A DNA stretch of 52,656 bases from an uncultured Clostridia bacterium (GTDB lineage Bacteria > Bacillota > Clostridia > Oscillospirales > Ruminococcaceae), in the NCBI GenBank assembly GCA_947625155.1, contig CANQNG010000011.1, forward strand, positions 1-52,656, written 5' to 3'. The translations under genes were made by a program, and so were the position numbers. Below the pieces are notes generated by a model, which was given only the letters and a program-made list of their open reading frames with translations, searched no databases and was not told where the DNA came from. Below, piece by piece: positions 40,634 through 49,769 of this stretch; position 1 is the stretch's first letter, and the number at the start of each line of letters is the position of its first letter.

Positions 40634-41377
40634 CTATTGGATAAAACAGCAAAATGTCTGCATCAGCAATTCACAGAGCTGTAAAAACCAGCCTGCCGTG
40701 TCGCCGGTCACACCGCCGAAATTTCGGTAGGCATCCGCCCGATACAGCAGGCAGAGCAGCCCCGCAAGCGGCAGACACAGCAGCGACAGCGGCATCACAC
40801 AATACAGCCCCACAGCCGTGCCGAGCAGCAGCACGATCAGCATGGCAGCCGAAATACGCTTGTCGGCAGGCTGTACGAAACTGTGCAGGCTGCCCTGTCC
40901 GGCACTCCGGAAATACAGGGAAGTCAGAGCACTCAGGATGCGGGAGAGGACAAAGCCGAACCCGGCAGCCGCTGCCTGCCGGAGTGAAACAATTTCACTG
41001 AATACAGCCATTTGCAGCACCAGATATAAGCCGACATAGATCACGCCGAACGCCCCGATATGCGGGTCGTGCAGGATCGCAAGGCGCTTTGGCTGGTCGG
41101 CACAGGCACGTTTGGCATCGACGACATCCGCATAGCCGTCCAGATGGATACCGCCTGTCACAAGCAGCGGCAGGGACACTGCCCCCCCTGCGAACAGGAG
41201 CTGCCCGCAGCCTGTTTTTGTGCAGAACAGCCGCCACAGCACAAGCAGCCCGCCGATCACTGCCCCGATCAGGGGAAAGCATGCCAGCGCATAGCGTCGG
41301 TTTTCGGGTCTCCATTCTACTTGCGGCACAGGGATGCGGGAGTACATCAGGAACGCACTCAACAGTGATCTCAACAA
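40634..41377 (-). CDS. cobS: Adenosylcobinamide-GDP ribazoletransferase (cobalamin synthase)
   Basis: A 247-residue membrane enzyme that joins adenosylcobinamide-GDP and alpha-ribazole, the last assembly step. GGIHLDGYADVVDA is the conserved Asp-rich motif, followed by ILHDPHIGAFGVIYVGLYLV, with six or more membrane helices. No suitable ATG is present at the N-terminus; the likely start is TTG at 41377 after AAGGGGGTG, overlapping the cobU stop by 7 bases. The later ATG at about residue 12 (MYSRIP) would remove the first helix part. Confidence 0.9.
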   Translation of the reverse strand: MLRSLLSAFLMYSRIPVPQVEWRPENRRYALACFPLIGAVIGGLLVLWRLFCTKTGCGQLLFAGGAVSLPLLVTGGIHLDGYADVVDAKRACADQPKRLAILHDPHIGAFGVIYVGLYLVLQMAVFSEIVSLRQAAAAGFGFVLSRILSALTSLYFRSAGQGSLHSFVQPADKRISAAMLIVLLLGTAVGLYCVMPLSLLCLPLAGLLCLLYRADAYRNFGGVTGDTAGWFLQLCELLMQTFCCFIQ

Positions 41378-41886
41378 GGGAACACCCCCTTGTGTACGAC
41401 CGGGATGCCATAGACGCATTCGATCACCGTATCTGCCATGGCAGCGGCAAATTGATGGATATGCCCCATGCTGCGGAGATAATGGCAGGTTTCCGGCGGG
41501 TAGTCTGTACCGCCGCTGCTGATCTCCGGGCTGACGATCACTAAGACTTCCGCAAGGGAGCGCAGGTGTTCCAGCCCTGCCGGAATGGTCTGTTCCGGGC
41601 AGCCGCTGCCGCCGAACAGTTCGTTGGCGCAGAGATTTCCCAGACATTCGAGCAGAATGCCGCACCCCTCCGGCACGGCAAGCCCTGCCAGATCGGTATA
41701 CCGTTCCACGGTCTGAAAGCCCTTTCCGGCACGCTGCTGCTTGTGGCGGGCAATGATCTTTTCTGCTTCAGCACCGTCGGGCTGCATGGTCGCAATGTAA
41801 AGCTTCGTGCCGGGGAAGCCGGACAGAATGGTTTCGGCAAGGCGGGATTTCCCGCATTTTGAGCCGCCTGTGATGAATGTTGTCAC
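41371..41886 (-). CDS. cobU: Adenosylcobinamide kinase/adenosylcobinamide-phosphate guanylyltransferase
   Basis: A 171-residue CobU that activates adenosylcobinamide with ATP and GTP. MTTFITGGSKCGKSRLAE holds the P-loop, RHKQQRAGKGFQTVE includes the guanylylated His region, and ECLGNLCANELF and CVYGIPVVHKG are family motifs. The normally conserved NEVGxGIVP-type segment here reads SPEISSGGTDYP, a departure, whereas the short paralogue at 40225 keeps DEIGCGIIP. It overlaps cobT by 4 bp. Confidence 0.93.
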   Translation of the reverse strand: MTTFITGGSKCGKSRLAETILSGFPGTKLYIATMQPDGAEAEKIIARHKQQRAGKGFQTVERYTDLAGLAVPEGCGILLECLGNLCANELFGGSGCPEQTIPAGLEHLRSLAEVLVIVSPEISSGGTDYPPETCHYLRSMGHIHQFAAAMADTVIECVYGIPVVHKGVFPC

Positions 41887-42932
41887 TTGTATCCCACATA
41901 CCTTTCCATGGGCAGATCATCGAATCTATGTGCGTTCCGGTACAGTGCCAGCGCCCCGTCCAGCAGGGGAAGCAGCATGACAGCGCCTGTGCCTTCGCCC
42001 AGCCGCATTCCTGCATACAGGACGGGCTGCAAGCCGATCAGCCTTAGCAGACCTGTCCCGGCAGGTTCGCCGGATGCGTGGCTTGCCAGCAGATAGTCCC
42101 GGCAGAGGGGCTGCATCCGGTAAGCGATCGCTGCCGCTGCTGCCGAGATCACACCGTCCACGACGACCGGGATCCGGTAATATGCCCCTCCGAGAAATAT
42201 ACCCGTCATTCCTGCAATTTCAAATCCGCCCAGTGCAGACAGCAGGGAAAGCGGTGTGTGCAGCTGCTCCCGGTTTGCGGCGATCGCCTGACGGATGACG
42301 GCGATCTTCCGGGTAAGCTGTTCTGCCGGAAGTCCTGCGCCCCTGCCTGTCACCAAAGCCGGGTCACAGTCCAGCAGTACTGCCGCAAGGGCGCTTGCGC
42401 TGGTGGTGTTGCCGATGCCCATTTCTCCGGTCAGGACGAGCTGACAGCCCTGTACTTTCAGGTCACGCACAAGATCCATGCCTGTCCGGATGCAATGGAC
42501 TGCCTGTTCCTCTGTCATTGCCATGCCTGTGGTGAAGTCCTGCGTCCCGTAGGCGATCTTCCGGTCCAGAAGTCCGGGGCAGGAAAGATCTTGGCTGATA
42601 CCCATATCCACTGCCAGCACCTGTGCGCCGAATGTATCGGCAAGGGCATTGATGTTGGATGTGCCGGAGGCAATGGCTTGCGCACAGATCGCTGTGACCT
42701 CACTGCCGCACTGACTGACACCCTCCCGGACAACGCCGTGATCGGCGCAGAGTACGACTACGGTACGCTGTGAGATCGTCAAGTCTGCCGTTCCCTGTAT
42801 GCCGGCAAGCTGCTGTATCATGTCCTCAAAGCGACCAAGACTGCCGAGGGGTTTGGCAATGGCATCCCACTGCTGTTTTGCCTGTAACAGGGCGGTTTTA
42901 TCGATTGGCTGAATGTTCCGGATGCGTTCCAT
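41883..42932 (-). CDS. cobT: Nicotinate-nucleotide:dimethylbenzimidazole phosphoribosyltransferase
   Basis: A 349-residue CobT that makes alpha-ribazole phosphate from the lower-ligand base and nicotinate mononucleotide. KPLGSLGRFEDMIQQLAGIQ, VVLCADHGVVREGVSQ, TGEMGIGNTTSASAL and GTGAVMLLPLLDGALALY are all present. The frame reaches back to 43121 within cbiA, but the ATG at 42932 follows GGAGGAACA and gives normal length, overlapping cbiA by 35 bp. No dedicated base-synthesis genes (bza) are nearby, so the lower ligand is not evident. Confidence 0.95.
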   Translation of the reverse strand: MERIRNIQPIDKTALLQAKQQWDAIAKPLGSLGRFEDMIQQLAGIQGTADLTISQRTVVVLCADHGVVREGVSQCGSEVTAICAQAIASGTSNINALADTFGAQVLAVDMGISQDLSCPGLLDRKIAYGTQDFTTGMAMTEEQAVHCIRTGMDLVRDLKVQGCQLVLTGEMGIGNTTSASALAAVLLDCDPALVTGRGAGLPAEQLTRKIAVIRQAIAANREQLHTPLSLLSALGGFEIAGMTGIFLGGAYYRIPVVVDGVISAAAAAIAYRMQPLCRDYLLASHASGEPAGTGLLRLIGLQPVLYAGMRLGEGTGAVMLLPLLDGALALYRNAHRFDDLPMERYVGYK

Positions 42933-44259
42933 GTGTTCCTCCGTATGCTGCACAGGTCTGCACGAACCGCACTGCCGCCTGTGGATGTGCGTAGAGATAC
43001 AGATGCGGAAAACCTGCATATATGCGTTCTGTGCAGTGGATGCAGTGCCATGTCCTGCCGTCTTTTTTTTCTGCCGTGAAGCCGTTTCCGCAATTTGTGC
43101 TGTCCCAGTAATGAAATTCATGCGCCCGCAGTGTCTCGCCCTTTCGGCAGAGAATATTGTCCCGGCGGGCGGTCAGTGTCAGATAGCCGAAGCGCTGGAG
43201 CCGTTCCGTCCGGAAACCGCTCCCGGGGAGGAAGCCGACCATCGGGTATTGCGTTCCGGCTTCATCGGAGAGTGTTTCCTGCAAATACAGAAAGCCGCCG
43301 CACTCGGCGATGACGGGCATGCCGTCATGCAGCTTTTCCGCTATGGCTTGGCGCATTGGTTTGTTTCCGGAAAGCTGCTGTGCGTACAGTTCCGGATAGC
43401 CGCCCGGCAGAAGCAGTCCGTCCGCTTCCGGAAACTGTCTGTCGCTGAGGGGGGAAAAAAACCGCAGTACACAGCCAAGCTGTTCGAGCAGCCGCAGATC
43501 TTCCGCATACAGAAAGCAGAACGCTTTGTCCCTTGCCACGGCAATGACCGGATGCTGTGAAAAACAGGGGAGTTCCGGCGGCTGATGCGGGGGCAGGGGC
43601 GCATCTGTCAGTTTCAGGAGTGCATCAAGCCGGAGATGCTGTTCCGCAAGTCCGGCGAGGACAGCGATCTGTGCTTGCAGATCCTGTATCTCGGGTGCGG
43701 TCACAAGTCCGAGGTGACGGCTTGGCAGGGATATGTCTGTTTTGGGGAGAAAGCCGAAGTATGCCGTTCCGAGTGCCTTACAAATTGCCTGCATCTGCGG
43801 GGCAAGGCGTTCCGGGAGACGGTTGAAAATGCATCCGGCAATGCGGTTCGGTGTCCGGTAATGCAGAAAGCCGTACAGGACTGCCCCGATGGACTCCGTT
43901 CCCATGCCTTTGCAGTCGATCACAAGCACGGCGGGCGTTTCTGTGCGTTCCGAAAGAGTATGGGCAGAGCCCTCACCGCCGTCATAGGATCCCATGACCC
44001 CCTCCATGACCATCACATCGCAGCTTGATCCGGTCTCGGAAAGCAGTGTGCAGAGGGTGTTCGTGTCACAGAAGAAGCCGTCTGCATTGCAGGTCTGCAC
44101 CCCGAACACTGCCCGGTGGAACATGGGGTCGATATAGTCCGGACCGCATTTGCAGGCGGCGGGATGCAGCCCCCGCTCCACGAGTGCGGCAAGGACGGCG
44201 CAGGTGACAGTCGTTTTGCCGCAGCCGCTGCCTGTTCCGGTAAACAGGAACCGTTTCAT
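42898..44259 (-). CDS. cbiA: Cobyrinate a,c-diamide synthase
   Basis: A 453-residue glutamine- and ATP-dependent enzyme that amidates the a and c carboxylates. FLFTGTGSGCGKTTVTCAVL is the P-loop; GVMGSYDG and the C-terminal glutaminase with catalytic Cys in VIAECGGFLYLQE are intact. ALRAHEFHYWDS near the C-terminus is the catalytic His motif. The start overlaps the cbiET stop by 4 bp. Confidence 0.96.
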   Translation of the reverse strand: MKRFLFTGTGSGCGKTTVTCAVLAALVERGLHPAACKCGPDYIDPMFHRAVFGVQTCNADGFFCDTNTLCTLLSETGSSCDVMVMEGVMGSYDGGEGSAHTLSERTETPAVLVIDCKGMGTESIGAVLYGFLHYRTPNRIAGCIFNRLPERLAPQMQAICKALGTAYFGFLPKTDISLPSRHLGLVTAPEIQDLQAQIAVLAGLAEQHLRLDALLKLTDAPLPPHQPPELPCFSQHPVIAVARDKAFCFLYAEDLRLLEQLGCVLRFFSPLSDRQFPEADGLLLPGGYPELYAQQLSGNKPMRQAIAEKLHDGMPVIAECGGFLYLQETLSDEAGTQYPMVGFLPGSGFRTERLQRFGYLTLTARRDNILCRKGETLRAHEFHYWDSTNCGNGFTAEKKDGRTWHCIHCTERIYAGFPHLYLYAHPQAAVRFVQTCAAYGGTHGTHPEHSANR

Positions 44260-45428
44260 ATCGGTATCCCCCGGATGAGGAAAACGGGATCATTTGCCTG
44301 AAACAGGGTATGCCCGCCCGCTTTTCGGGTGCGGGTGACGGCAAGCTGTGTGACCGTACACGTTCTGCCGGAGGCTTCGAGCAGCGGTGTCGCTGTTCCG
44401 AGCGTTTCCAGAGAGACGGCTGTCATCACGATGGGGATGTCCCGGCTGACGGCTTGCAGGATCTCCGCTAATTTTCCGCCGCTGCCGCCGATGAACAGCT
44501 TATCCGGTGCCGGCAGATCCGGCGGCAGACATCCCGGGAAACTGCCGGGGATAACGGTGATATTGTCACAGCCGAATTTTCTGGCATTCTGCCGTGTGAT
44601 CGAGACTGCTTCCGGTTTGCCGTCGAAGGCAAAGACCTGCCGGCACTGAAATGCCGCTTCCACGGAGACAGAGCCTGTCCCGCAGCCGATGTCGTAGCAG
44701 ATCTCAGTCTCCGCAAGGCGCAGTGCGGAAAGAATGGCACAGCGTGTTTCGGCTTTTGTCATGGGGACGGTATTGCGGATGAAAGCATCATCCGGGATGC
44801 CGACCGGATGAAAAAGACAGGCATCCGGGTTTTCTGTGATGAGGACGGAAAGCGTTTCACGGGGAAGGGCGGTATAGATTTCAGCCGTTCCGGTCAGGAT
44901 GCGTTCTTCCGGGTAGCCGAGCCTTTCACCGACCGAAACTTTGACAGAATTAAGCCCATAGGTACACAGGATCCTGCACACCTCCGCAGCGGAAAGGCTG
45001 CCGCCGAGCAGAAAGCAGCATTTCCGGTGTTTCCGGACATGAATGGCAATGCTGTCGTCCATGCCGTGCAGGCTGACAAAATGCATATCCTCCCACGAAA
45101 TGCCCAGTTTGGCGCAGAGATAGACGGGAGAGGCAATGCCGGAGATGCTGTGTACCTCGTGTCCCGTAAGTGCTTTCCGGAGCTTTGCTGCGCCGCTGTA
45201 GAAGCCGCAGTCGCCGGAAAGCAGCACCGCCGCACAGCATGCAGCGGAATTATGTAGAAAATTGGCGATCTTCTCTGCTTCCCAGCATGCGAGGAGAAAT
45301 TTGCCGCTGTTCTCATAGGGGGCAAGCATTCGCTGTGCGCCGATGAGAATATCCGCTTCGGCAATGGCTTCTGCTGCCTGTGCGGTCAGTGTTCCCGGCA
45401 CGCCTGTGCCGATCAGGTATACTTTCAT
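44256..45428 (-). CDS. cbiET: Fused CbiE-CbiT: precorrin-6Y methyltransferase and decarboxylase
   Basis: A 390-residue fusion. Residues 1 to about 200 are CbiE, a tetrapyrrole methylase-fold C5-methyltransferase (YLIGTGVPGTLTAQAAEAI, VLLSGDCGFYSGAAKL). Residues about 210-390 are CbiT, a class I SAM methyltransferase for C15 methylation and decarboxylation, with MTKAETRCAILSALRL and SAM motif CYDIGCGTGSVSVEAA. The frame extends to 45518, but the ATG at 45428 follows GGAGGGCAGTTC. Both halves are complete. It overlaps cbiJ and cbiA by 4 bp each. Confidence 0.95.
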   Translation of the reverse strand: MKVYLIGTGVPGTLTAQAAEAIAEADILIGAQRMLAPYENSGKFLLACWEAEKIANFLHNSAACCAAVLLSGDCGFYSGAAKLRKALTGHEVHSISGIASPVYLCAKLGISWEDMHFVSLHGMDDSIAIHVRKHRKCCFLLGGSLSAAEVCRILCTYGLNSVKVSVGERLGYPEERILTGTAEIYTALPRETLSVLITENPDACLFHPVGIPDDAFIRNTVPMTKAETRCAILSALRLAETEICYDIGCGTGSVSVEAAFQCRQVFAFDGKPEAVSITRQNARKFGCDNITVIPGSFPGCLPPDLPAPDKLFIGGSGGKLAEILQAVSRDIPIVMTAVSLETLGTATPLLEASGRTCTVTQLAVTRTRKAGGHTLFQANDPVFLIRGIPI

Positions 45429-46144
45429 GAACTGCCCTCCGTTAAGATCTTCTCGATCTCTTCCAATGTCCAGCCGATCTCCGGCTTTCGCACCAGTGTG
45501 ATGAGCTGTATGCCGCAAATTCTGGCTGCCTGTACCTTTTCGGCATAGCCGCCTGCCGCACCGCTTTCCTTGGTGAGGAGTATTGCGGCATTTGACTGCT
45601 GGATGTGTGCAATGTTATCCGTTACGGAAAAGCGCCCCTGTCCCGTGAGGATGTGCGTTTCGGGGAGAAACGGCAGGACATTCGGCTTTGCGGATGGCAG
45701 TACCCGCACCCAGAGCCGTTCCCGGAAGTCTGTTAGTGCCGGGACGGCGCTGCTCCCGAGCGTGCTCAGGATGTTGCCGGGGCTTTTTTTTAGCAGGGGC
45801 AGCAGTGCTTCCATGCCGGAAACACATGTCCCGGAAACCGTTTCCTGCTCTCGCACGAGCCGATAGCAGGGAATGTGCGCCGCCGTACAGGCAAGGCGGA
45901 TGTTCCGGGTCGCTTCTGCTGCGTAGGGGTGGGTCGCATCTACGACCATGCGCCATGAGTTCCCGGTGAGCAGAGCCGTCATTTCCGCTGCGTTCAGCCG
46001 TCCGACCAGTACCCGGCATTTGCCGAGCAGGCTGCGCCCAGTCTCCGTGGCAACGCTTGTTACCGCAGGAATGCCGTGGGAGAAACAGAATTCCGCCAGC
46101 AGCCGCCCCTCTGTCGTTCCCCCGAAGATCAGCACCTCAGACAC
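45425..46144 (-). CDS. cbiJ: Cobalt-precorrin-6A reductase
   Basis: A 239-residue NAD(P)H-dependent reductase. It starts SEVLIFGGTTEGRLLAEFCF, the family nucleotide-binding signature; VVDATHPYAAEATRNIRLAC and LLTKESGAAGGYAEKVQAA are conserved. It overlaps cbiH by 8 bp and cbiET by 4 bp. Confidence 0.95.
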   Translation of the reverse strand: MSEVLIFGGTTEGRLLAEFCFSHGIPAVTSVATETGRSLLGKCRVLVGRLNAAEMTALLTGNSWRMVVDATHPYAAEATRNIRLACTAAHIPCYRLVREQETVSGTCVSGMEALLPLLKKSPGNILSTLGSSAVPALTDFRERLWVRVLPSAKPNVLPFLPETHILTGQGRFSVTDNIAHIQQSNAAILLTKESGAAGGYAEKVQAARICGIQLITLVRKPEIGWTLEEIEKILTEGSS

Positions 46145-46859
46145 GGTAACCCCTCGGTGTGATCATATGTCCGCCGGTGAGGACCGTTTCGGAATTGCCG
46201 ATAAAAACTGTCGTGTGCATATCTGCCTGAAATTCTGCCAGTTCGGATAGTGTGAGCGTGCCGTGTGTTTCCTCTGCCTGTCCGATGTGACGGACGTAGC
46301 CGCAGACGGTCTCCGGCGGGCGGCAGGTGAGCAGGATCTGGCAGGCTTTGCGCAGGTGCTGTGTCCTGCCCTTGGATGCCGGATTGTAGAGGACGACCAC
46401 GAAATCGCCCTCTGCTGCACAGCACAGACGTTTTTCGATAGTCTCCCACGGGGTGAGCAGATCGGAAAGGCTGATGACTGCCATATCATGCGTGAGGGGA
46501 GCACCAAGCACCGCACCGCCGCTGAATGCCGCTGTCACGCCCGGAATGACTTCCGGCTGTACGTCCGGGAATTTTCCGCTGAGCGTCAGTGTGAGTCCTG
46601 CCATTCCGTACAGTTCCGGGTCGCCGCTGCATACGAGGGATACTGTCTGGTTCTGTGCTTCGGTCAGGGCAAGCAGTACCCGTTCCTGCTCTTTGCCCAT
46701 GGGGGAGGGGATATATTTCTTTTCGGGTAAAAATGTCTGTACTTGCGTGATATAGTGCTGATACCCGATGATCACATCGCTTGCGGATAGTGCCTTGGCG
46801 GCTGCTCCGGTCAGGCTGTCCTGTCTGCCGCTGCCGATGCCGATAATGTAGAGTTTCAT
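46137..46859 (-). CDS. cbiH: Cobalt-precorrin-3B C17-methyltransferase
   Basis: A 240-residue tetrapyrrole methylase that methylates C17 with ring contraction. The first motif is IIGIGSGRQDSLTGAAAKAL, then VSLVCSGDPELYGMAGLTL, VIPGVTAAFSGGAVLGAPLT, HDMAVISLSDLLTPWETIEK and VVLYNPASKGRTQHL, all characteristic of CbiH/CobJ. It overlaps cbiG by 4 bp. Confidence 0.96.
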   Translation of the reverse strand: MKLYIIGIGSGRQDSLTGAAAKALSASDVIIGYQHYITQVQTFLPEKKYIPSPMGKEQERVLLALTEAQNQTVSLVCSGDPELYGMAGLTLTLSGKFPDVQPEVIPGVTAAFSGGAVLGAPLTHDMAVISLSDLLTPWETIEKRLCCAAEGDFVVVLYNPASKGRTQHLRKACQILLTCRPPETVCGYVRHIGQAEETHGTLTLSELAEFQADMHTTVFIGNSETVLTGGHMITPRGYRV

Positions 46860-47896
46860 GGCTTCTGTCTCCTTGCAAAATCAATTTTGACAGGCTTTTC
46901 GGCGGCGGCAACGGTCACGCCGTTTCCTGCAAATTTGGGAAGGACGATACGTCCGCCGCCGCTGCAAAGTACGGCACTGCGTTCGCAGACATTGTCCACC
47001 CCGACGGTGGAAAGCACGAAGTCCGACCCGGTGAACTGTCCCTTTTGTGCCGTCAGCGAACCGACCGTGCAGGCACAAAGCGGCAGCTTTGCCCGCTGAC
47101 AGAATTCTACCAGACCGGGGTCGTTGGCTTTCCGGTCGATCGTTGCGGCGGCGCAGACCCGTTCGGGGGCAATGCCTGCATGGGCAAGCCCTCTTGCGAC
47201 CTGACGGGCAATGACGGCGGCGGAGATGCCCCGTTTACAGCCCAGTCCGAGCACGATGTTGGCAGGAACGAGCGTCAGCGTGACGGGAAAGGGTTTTTTG
47301 GTGGTATCGGTGGTGATGCAGATACCTGTCCGGCAGTTCTCAAAGGTACTTAATCCGGCAGGGATATTTTCACACGGGAAGTCCGTATACAGTCCGATCG
47401 TTTCTCCGTCTAAGGCAGCTGAGGCGACTGCTTTTGCGGCACGGGTGTCGAGCAGCAGCAGGTCATTGGCGGCGGCGAAGGTGTCCGGTGAGAATACACC
47501 TGCCGCATCGGTGGCTGTGGTAATGACCGGAACGGCATCCATGCGCTCTGCAATGGCTTGTGCCAGTGTATTGGCGCCGCCGATATGCCCGGAAAGAATG
47601 GGAATGACAAATGCACCGCTGTCATTCATGACAAGCACTGCCGGGTCGGTGAGTTTGGAGCGCAGGAACGGTGCGATCGCACGCACGGCGATCCCACAGG
47701 CACAGATGAAGATCAGGGCATCATATTGCCGGAACAGGGAAGCTGTTAGTGTGCCGATCTCTTCAAAAGCTTCTGCCTGTTCGTCTATGTGTTTGTGGAA
47801 ACAAAACCGTTTGCAGCTGTGCTCCGGCAGGTGGGAGACAAGTGCCTGTGAAATATGTCTGCCCTGTCTGGTGACGGAAATAACGGCGATATTCAT
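46856..47896 (-). CDS. cbiG: Cobalt-precorrin 5A hydrolase
   Basis: A 346-residue CbiG that opens the delta-lactone and releases acetaldehyde. IFICACGIAVRAIAPFLRSK and ILSGHIGGANTLAQAIAE belong to the N-terminal domain; the C-terminal domain shows IVLGLGCKRGISAAVI, AAATIDRKANDPGLVEFC and STVGVDNVCERSAVL. Length and domains are complete. It overlaps cbiF and cbiH by 4 bp. Confidence 0.96.
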   Translation of the reverse strand: MNIAVISVTRQGRHISQALVSHLPEHSCKRFCFHKHIDEQAEAFEEIGTLTASLFRQYDALIFICACGIAVRAIAPFLRSKLTDPAVLVMNDSGAFVIPILSGHIGGANTLAQAIAERMDAVPVITTATDAAGVFSPDTFAAANDLLLLDTRAAKAVASAALDGETIGLYTDFPCENIPAGLSTFENCRTGICITTDTTKKPFPVTLTLVPANIVLGLGCKRGISAAVIARQVARGLAHAGIAPERVCAAATIDRKANDPGLVEFCQRAKLPLCACTVGSLTAQKGQFTGSDFVLSTVGVDNVCERSAVLCSGGGRIVLPKFAGNGVTVAAAEKPVKIDFARRQKP

Positions 47897-48648
47897 TCGA
47901 TCCCCTCCCGGTAGCCAGTGGTGAAATGTGCATCATAGAGTTTGGAAACAGCGGCTGCATCCCCTAAAAATTTCCCGACCGTGATGAGGGCAGTCTTGGT
48001 GATGCCGTGTGCTGCCGCAGTTTCAGCAAGCGTGGAAACGGTGCAGCGGTGTACCTGTTCATCCGCCCAGCTTACCTTGTAGACGATGGCTGCCGGGGCA
48101 TCGGGGGGGTAGCCGCCTGCCTGTAACCGCTCGGAAAGGCTTTTGAGCATCCCGGCACTCAGGAAAATGACCATGGTCGCTCCGTGGGCGGCAAGCGCTT
48201 CGATGCGTTCGGGTTCGGGGACGGGCGTGCGCCCTTCCATGCGGGTGAGAATGACCGTCTGGGAGATCTCCGGCGGCGTGTATTCGGTCTTTAAGGCAGC
48301 CGCAGCGCCGCAGAATGCGCTGACACCCGGACACACATCATAGGCAATGCCAAGCCTGTCCAGTGCATCGGTCTGTTCACGCAGGGCGCTGTAAAGGCTC
48401 AGATCGCCGGTTTGCAGGCGGACGGTGGTTTTTCCGGCAGCTTCGGCGGCTTCGATGACGGAAATGATCTGCTCCAGTGTCATATGTGCGCTGTTGTGCA
48501 GTTCGCAGCCGGGTGCGGTAAGGCGGAGCAATTCCGGGTCGATGAGAGAACCGGCATAGATGACGACATCCGCTTCTCCCAGAAATTTCTGCCCTCTGAC
48601 TGTGATCAGATCGACTGCGCCGCAGCCTGCACCTACAAAATGTACCAT
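47893..48648 (-). CDS. cbiF: Cobalt-precorrin-4 C11-methyltransferase
   Basis: A 251-residue tetrapyrrole methylase acting at C11. The N-terminal VHFVGAGCGAVDLITVRG is a variant of the family GAGPGDPELIT motif with Cys and Ala replacing Pro and Asp. YAGSLIDPELL, VRLQTGDLSLYSALREQ, VCPGVSAFCGAAAALKTEYT and VILTRMEGRTPVPEPE are typical of CbiF/CobM. It starts 1 base after the cbiD stop with GGAGG as ribosome site. Confidence 0.95.
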   Translation of the reverse strand: MVHFVGAGCGAVDLITVRGQKFLGEADVVIYAGSLIDPELLRLTAPGCELHNSAHMTLEQIISVIEAAEAAGKTTVRLQTGDLSLYSALREQTDALDRLGIAYDVCPGVSAFCGAAAALKTEYTPPEISQTVILTRMEGRTPVPEPERIEALAAHGATMVIFLSAGMLKSLSERLQAGGYPPDAPAAIVYKVSWADEQVHRCTVSTLAETAAAHGITKTALITVGKFLGDAAAVSKLYDAHFTTGYREGIE

Positions 48649-48649
48649 A

Positions 48650-49768
48650 CTATGCCTCCGAAAGCTGTGTCAGCAGTTTGTCTGCTGCGGGTGTTTGGTA
48701 AAGGAGTTCCTGCTGAAAGGAAAAGATGATTGCGCCCGTTTCTGCCGCACCTTTCACACGGGCATTCAGGTGAAAGGCGATGCGCTCCGTGAGTACCTCC
48801 ATGACGGGGGCAAGGCAGCCGGCTTCTGCCAATACGGCGAGGGCAGCATCTGTTGTGGGGCAGTCGAGAATGCGGCGCAGAACTGCTGGGTCTGCACCTG
48901 CCCGTAGTCCACAGGCGGCAAGGGTCTCCATTCTGCCATCCGCATCGGCGGAATGCGTCCGGAAAATGCCTGCCCCCACTTTGACCAGCTTGCCAATATG
49001 TCCGACCAGCAGAATGCCCTTGAATCCGAGGAAAATGCCTATATCCAGTGCTTCACCGATAAAATTGCTGCACTTGACGGCACGGCTTTCCGGGACGGGC
49101 AGGCTTTGGCGGATGAACTGCGCTCCGTAATTGCCCGGTGTGAGGAGCAGTATCGCATGCCCCTCTGCCCGCTGTACGGAAGCTTCCGCACGGATGGTGG
49201 AGAGCAGGGCGGCGCTGCTCATCGGGAGCACCTTTCCGGTCGTGCCGAGGATGGAAATGCCGCCTTCGATGCCGAGTCGGGGATTGTAGGTCTTTCGGGC
49301 AAGTGCTGCACCGCCCGGCACGAAAATTTCTGCCCGGAAACCGCCTGTTCTGCCGTGCAGCACTTCCCGGAGCGCATTCGAGATCATTTGGCGGGGGACG
49401 GAATTGATGGCGGCTGCCCCGACAGGCTGGTCAAGTCCGGGACGGGTGACGACACCGACACCCTCGCCACCAGTGATCTCGATACCGGACGGCATGGGGC
49501 TGACCCGTGCGCAGACGGCAATGCCGTTTGTCACATCGGGGTCGTCGCCGCCGTCCTTGATGACGGTGCCGATACAGGCAGAGCCGGATCTTTCTGTCCG
49601 GACGGGAAGTGTCCGCAATTCTCCGCCGGGCAGTGTGACCGAAACTTCCGTGATTGCCTGTCCGGTCGTGAGCAGGATCGCTGCTGCCTTTGCGGCTGCT
49701 GCGGCGCAAGTGCCTGTCGTATCGCCGCAGCGGAGCTTTTGGGTGCCGTGGTAAATAAATTCCTGCAT
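48650..49768 (-). CDS. cbiD: Cobalt-precorrin-5B C1-methyltransferase
   Basis: A 372-residue CbiD, the C1-methyltransferase unique to the anaerobic route. The N-terminal LRCGDTTGTCAAAAAKAAA and VIKDGGDDPDVTNGIAV are diagnostic, as are GVGVVTRPGLDQPVGAAAIN and ILLVGHIGKLVKVGAGIFRT. The frame is open back to 50116 within cbiL, but the ATG at 49768 lies one base after the cbiL stop and after a GGAG site. Confidence 0.96.
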   Translation of the reverse strand: MQEFIYHGTQKLRCGDTTGTCAAAAAKAAAILLTTGQAITEVSVTLPGGELRTLPVRTERSGSACIGTVIKDGGDDPDVTNGIAVCARVSPMPSGIEITGGEGVGVVTRPGLDQPVGAAAINSVPRQMISNALREVLHGRTGGFRAEIFVPGGAALARKTYNPRLGIEGGISILGTTGKVLPMSSAALLSTIRAEASVQRAEGHAILLLTPGNYGAQFIRQSLPVPESRAVKCSNFIGEALDIGIFLGFKGILLVGHIGKLVKVGAGIFRTHSADADGRMETLAACGLRAGADPAVLRRILDCPTTDAALAVLAEAGCLAPVMEVLTERIAFHLNARVKGAAETGAIIFSFQQELLYQTPAADKLLTQLSEA

Positions 49769-49769
49769 A

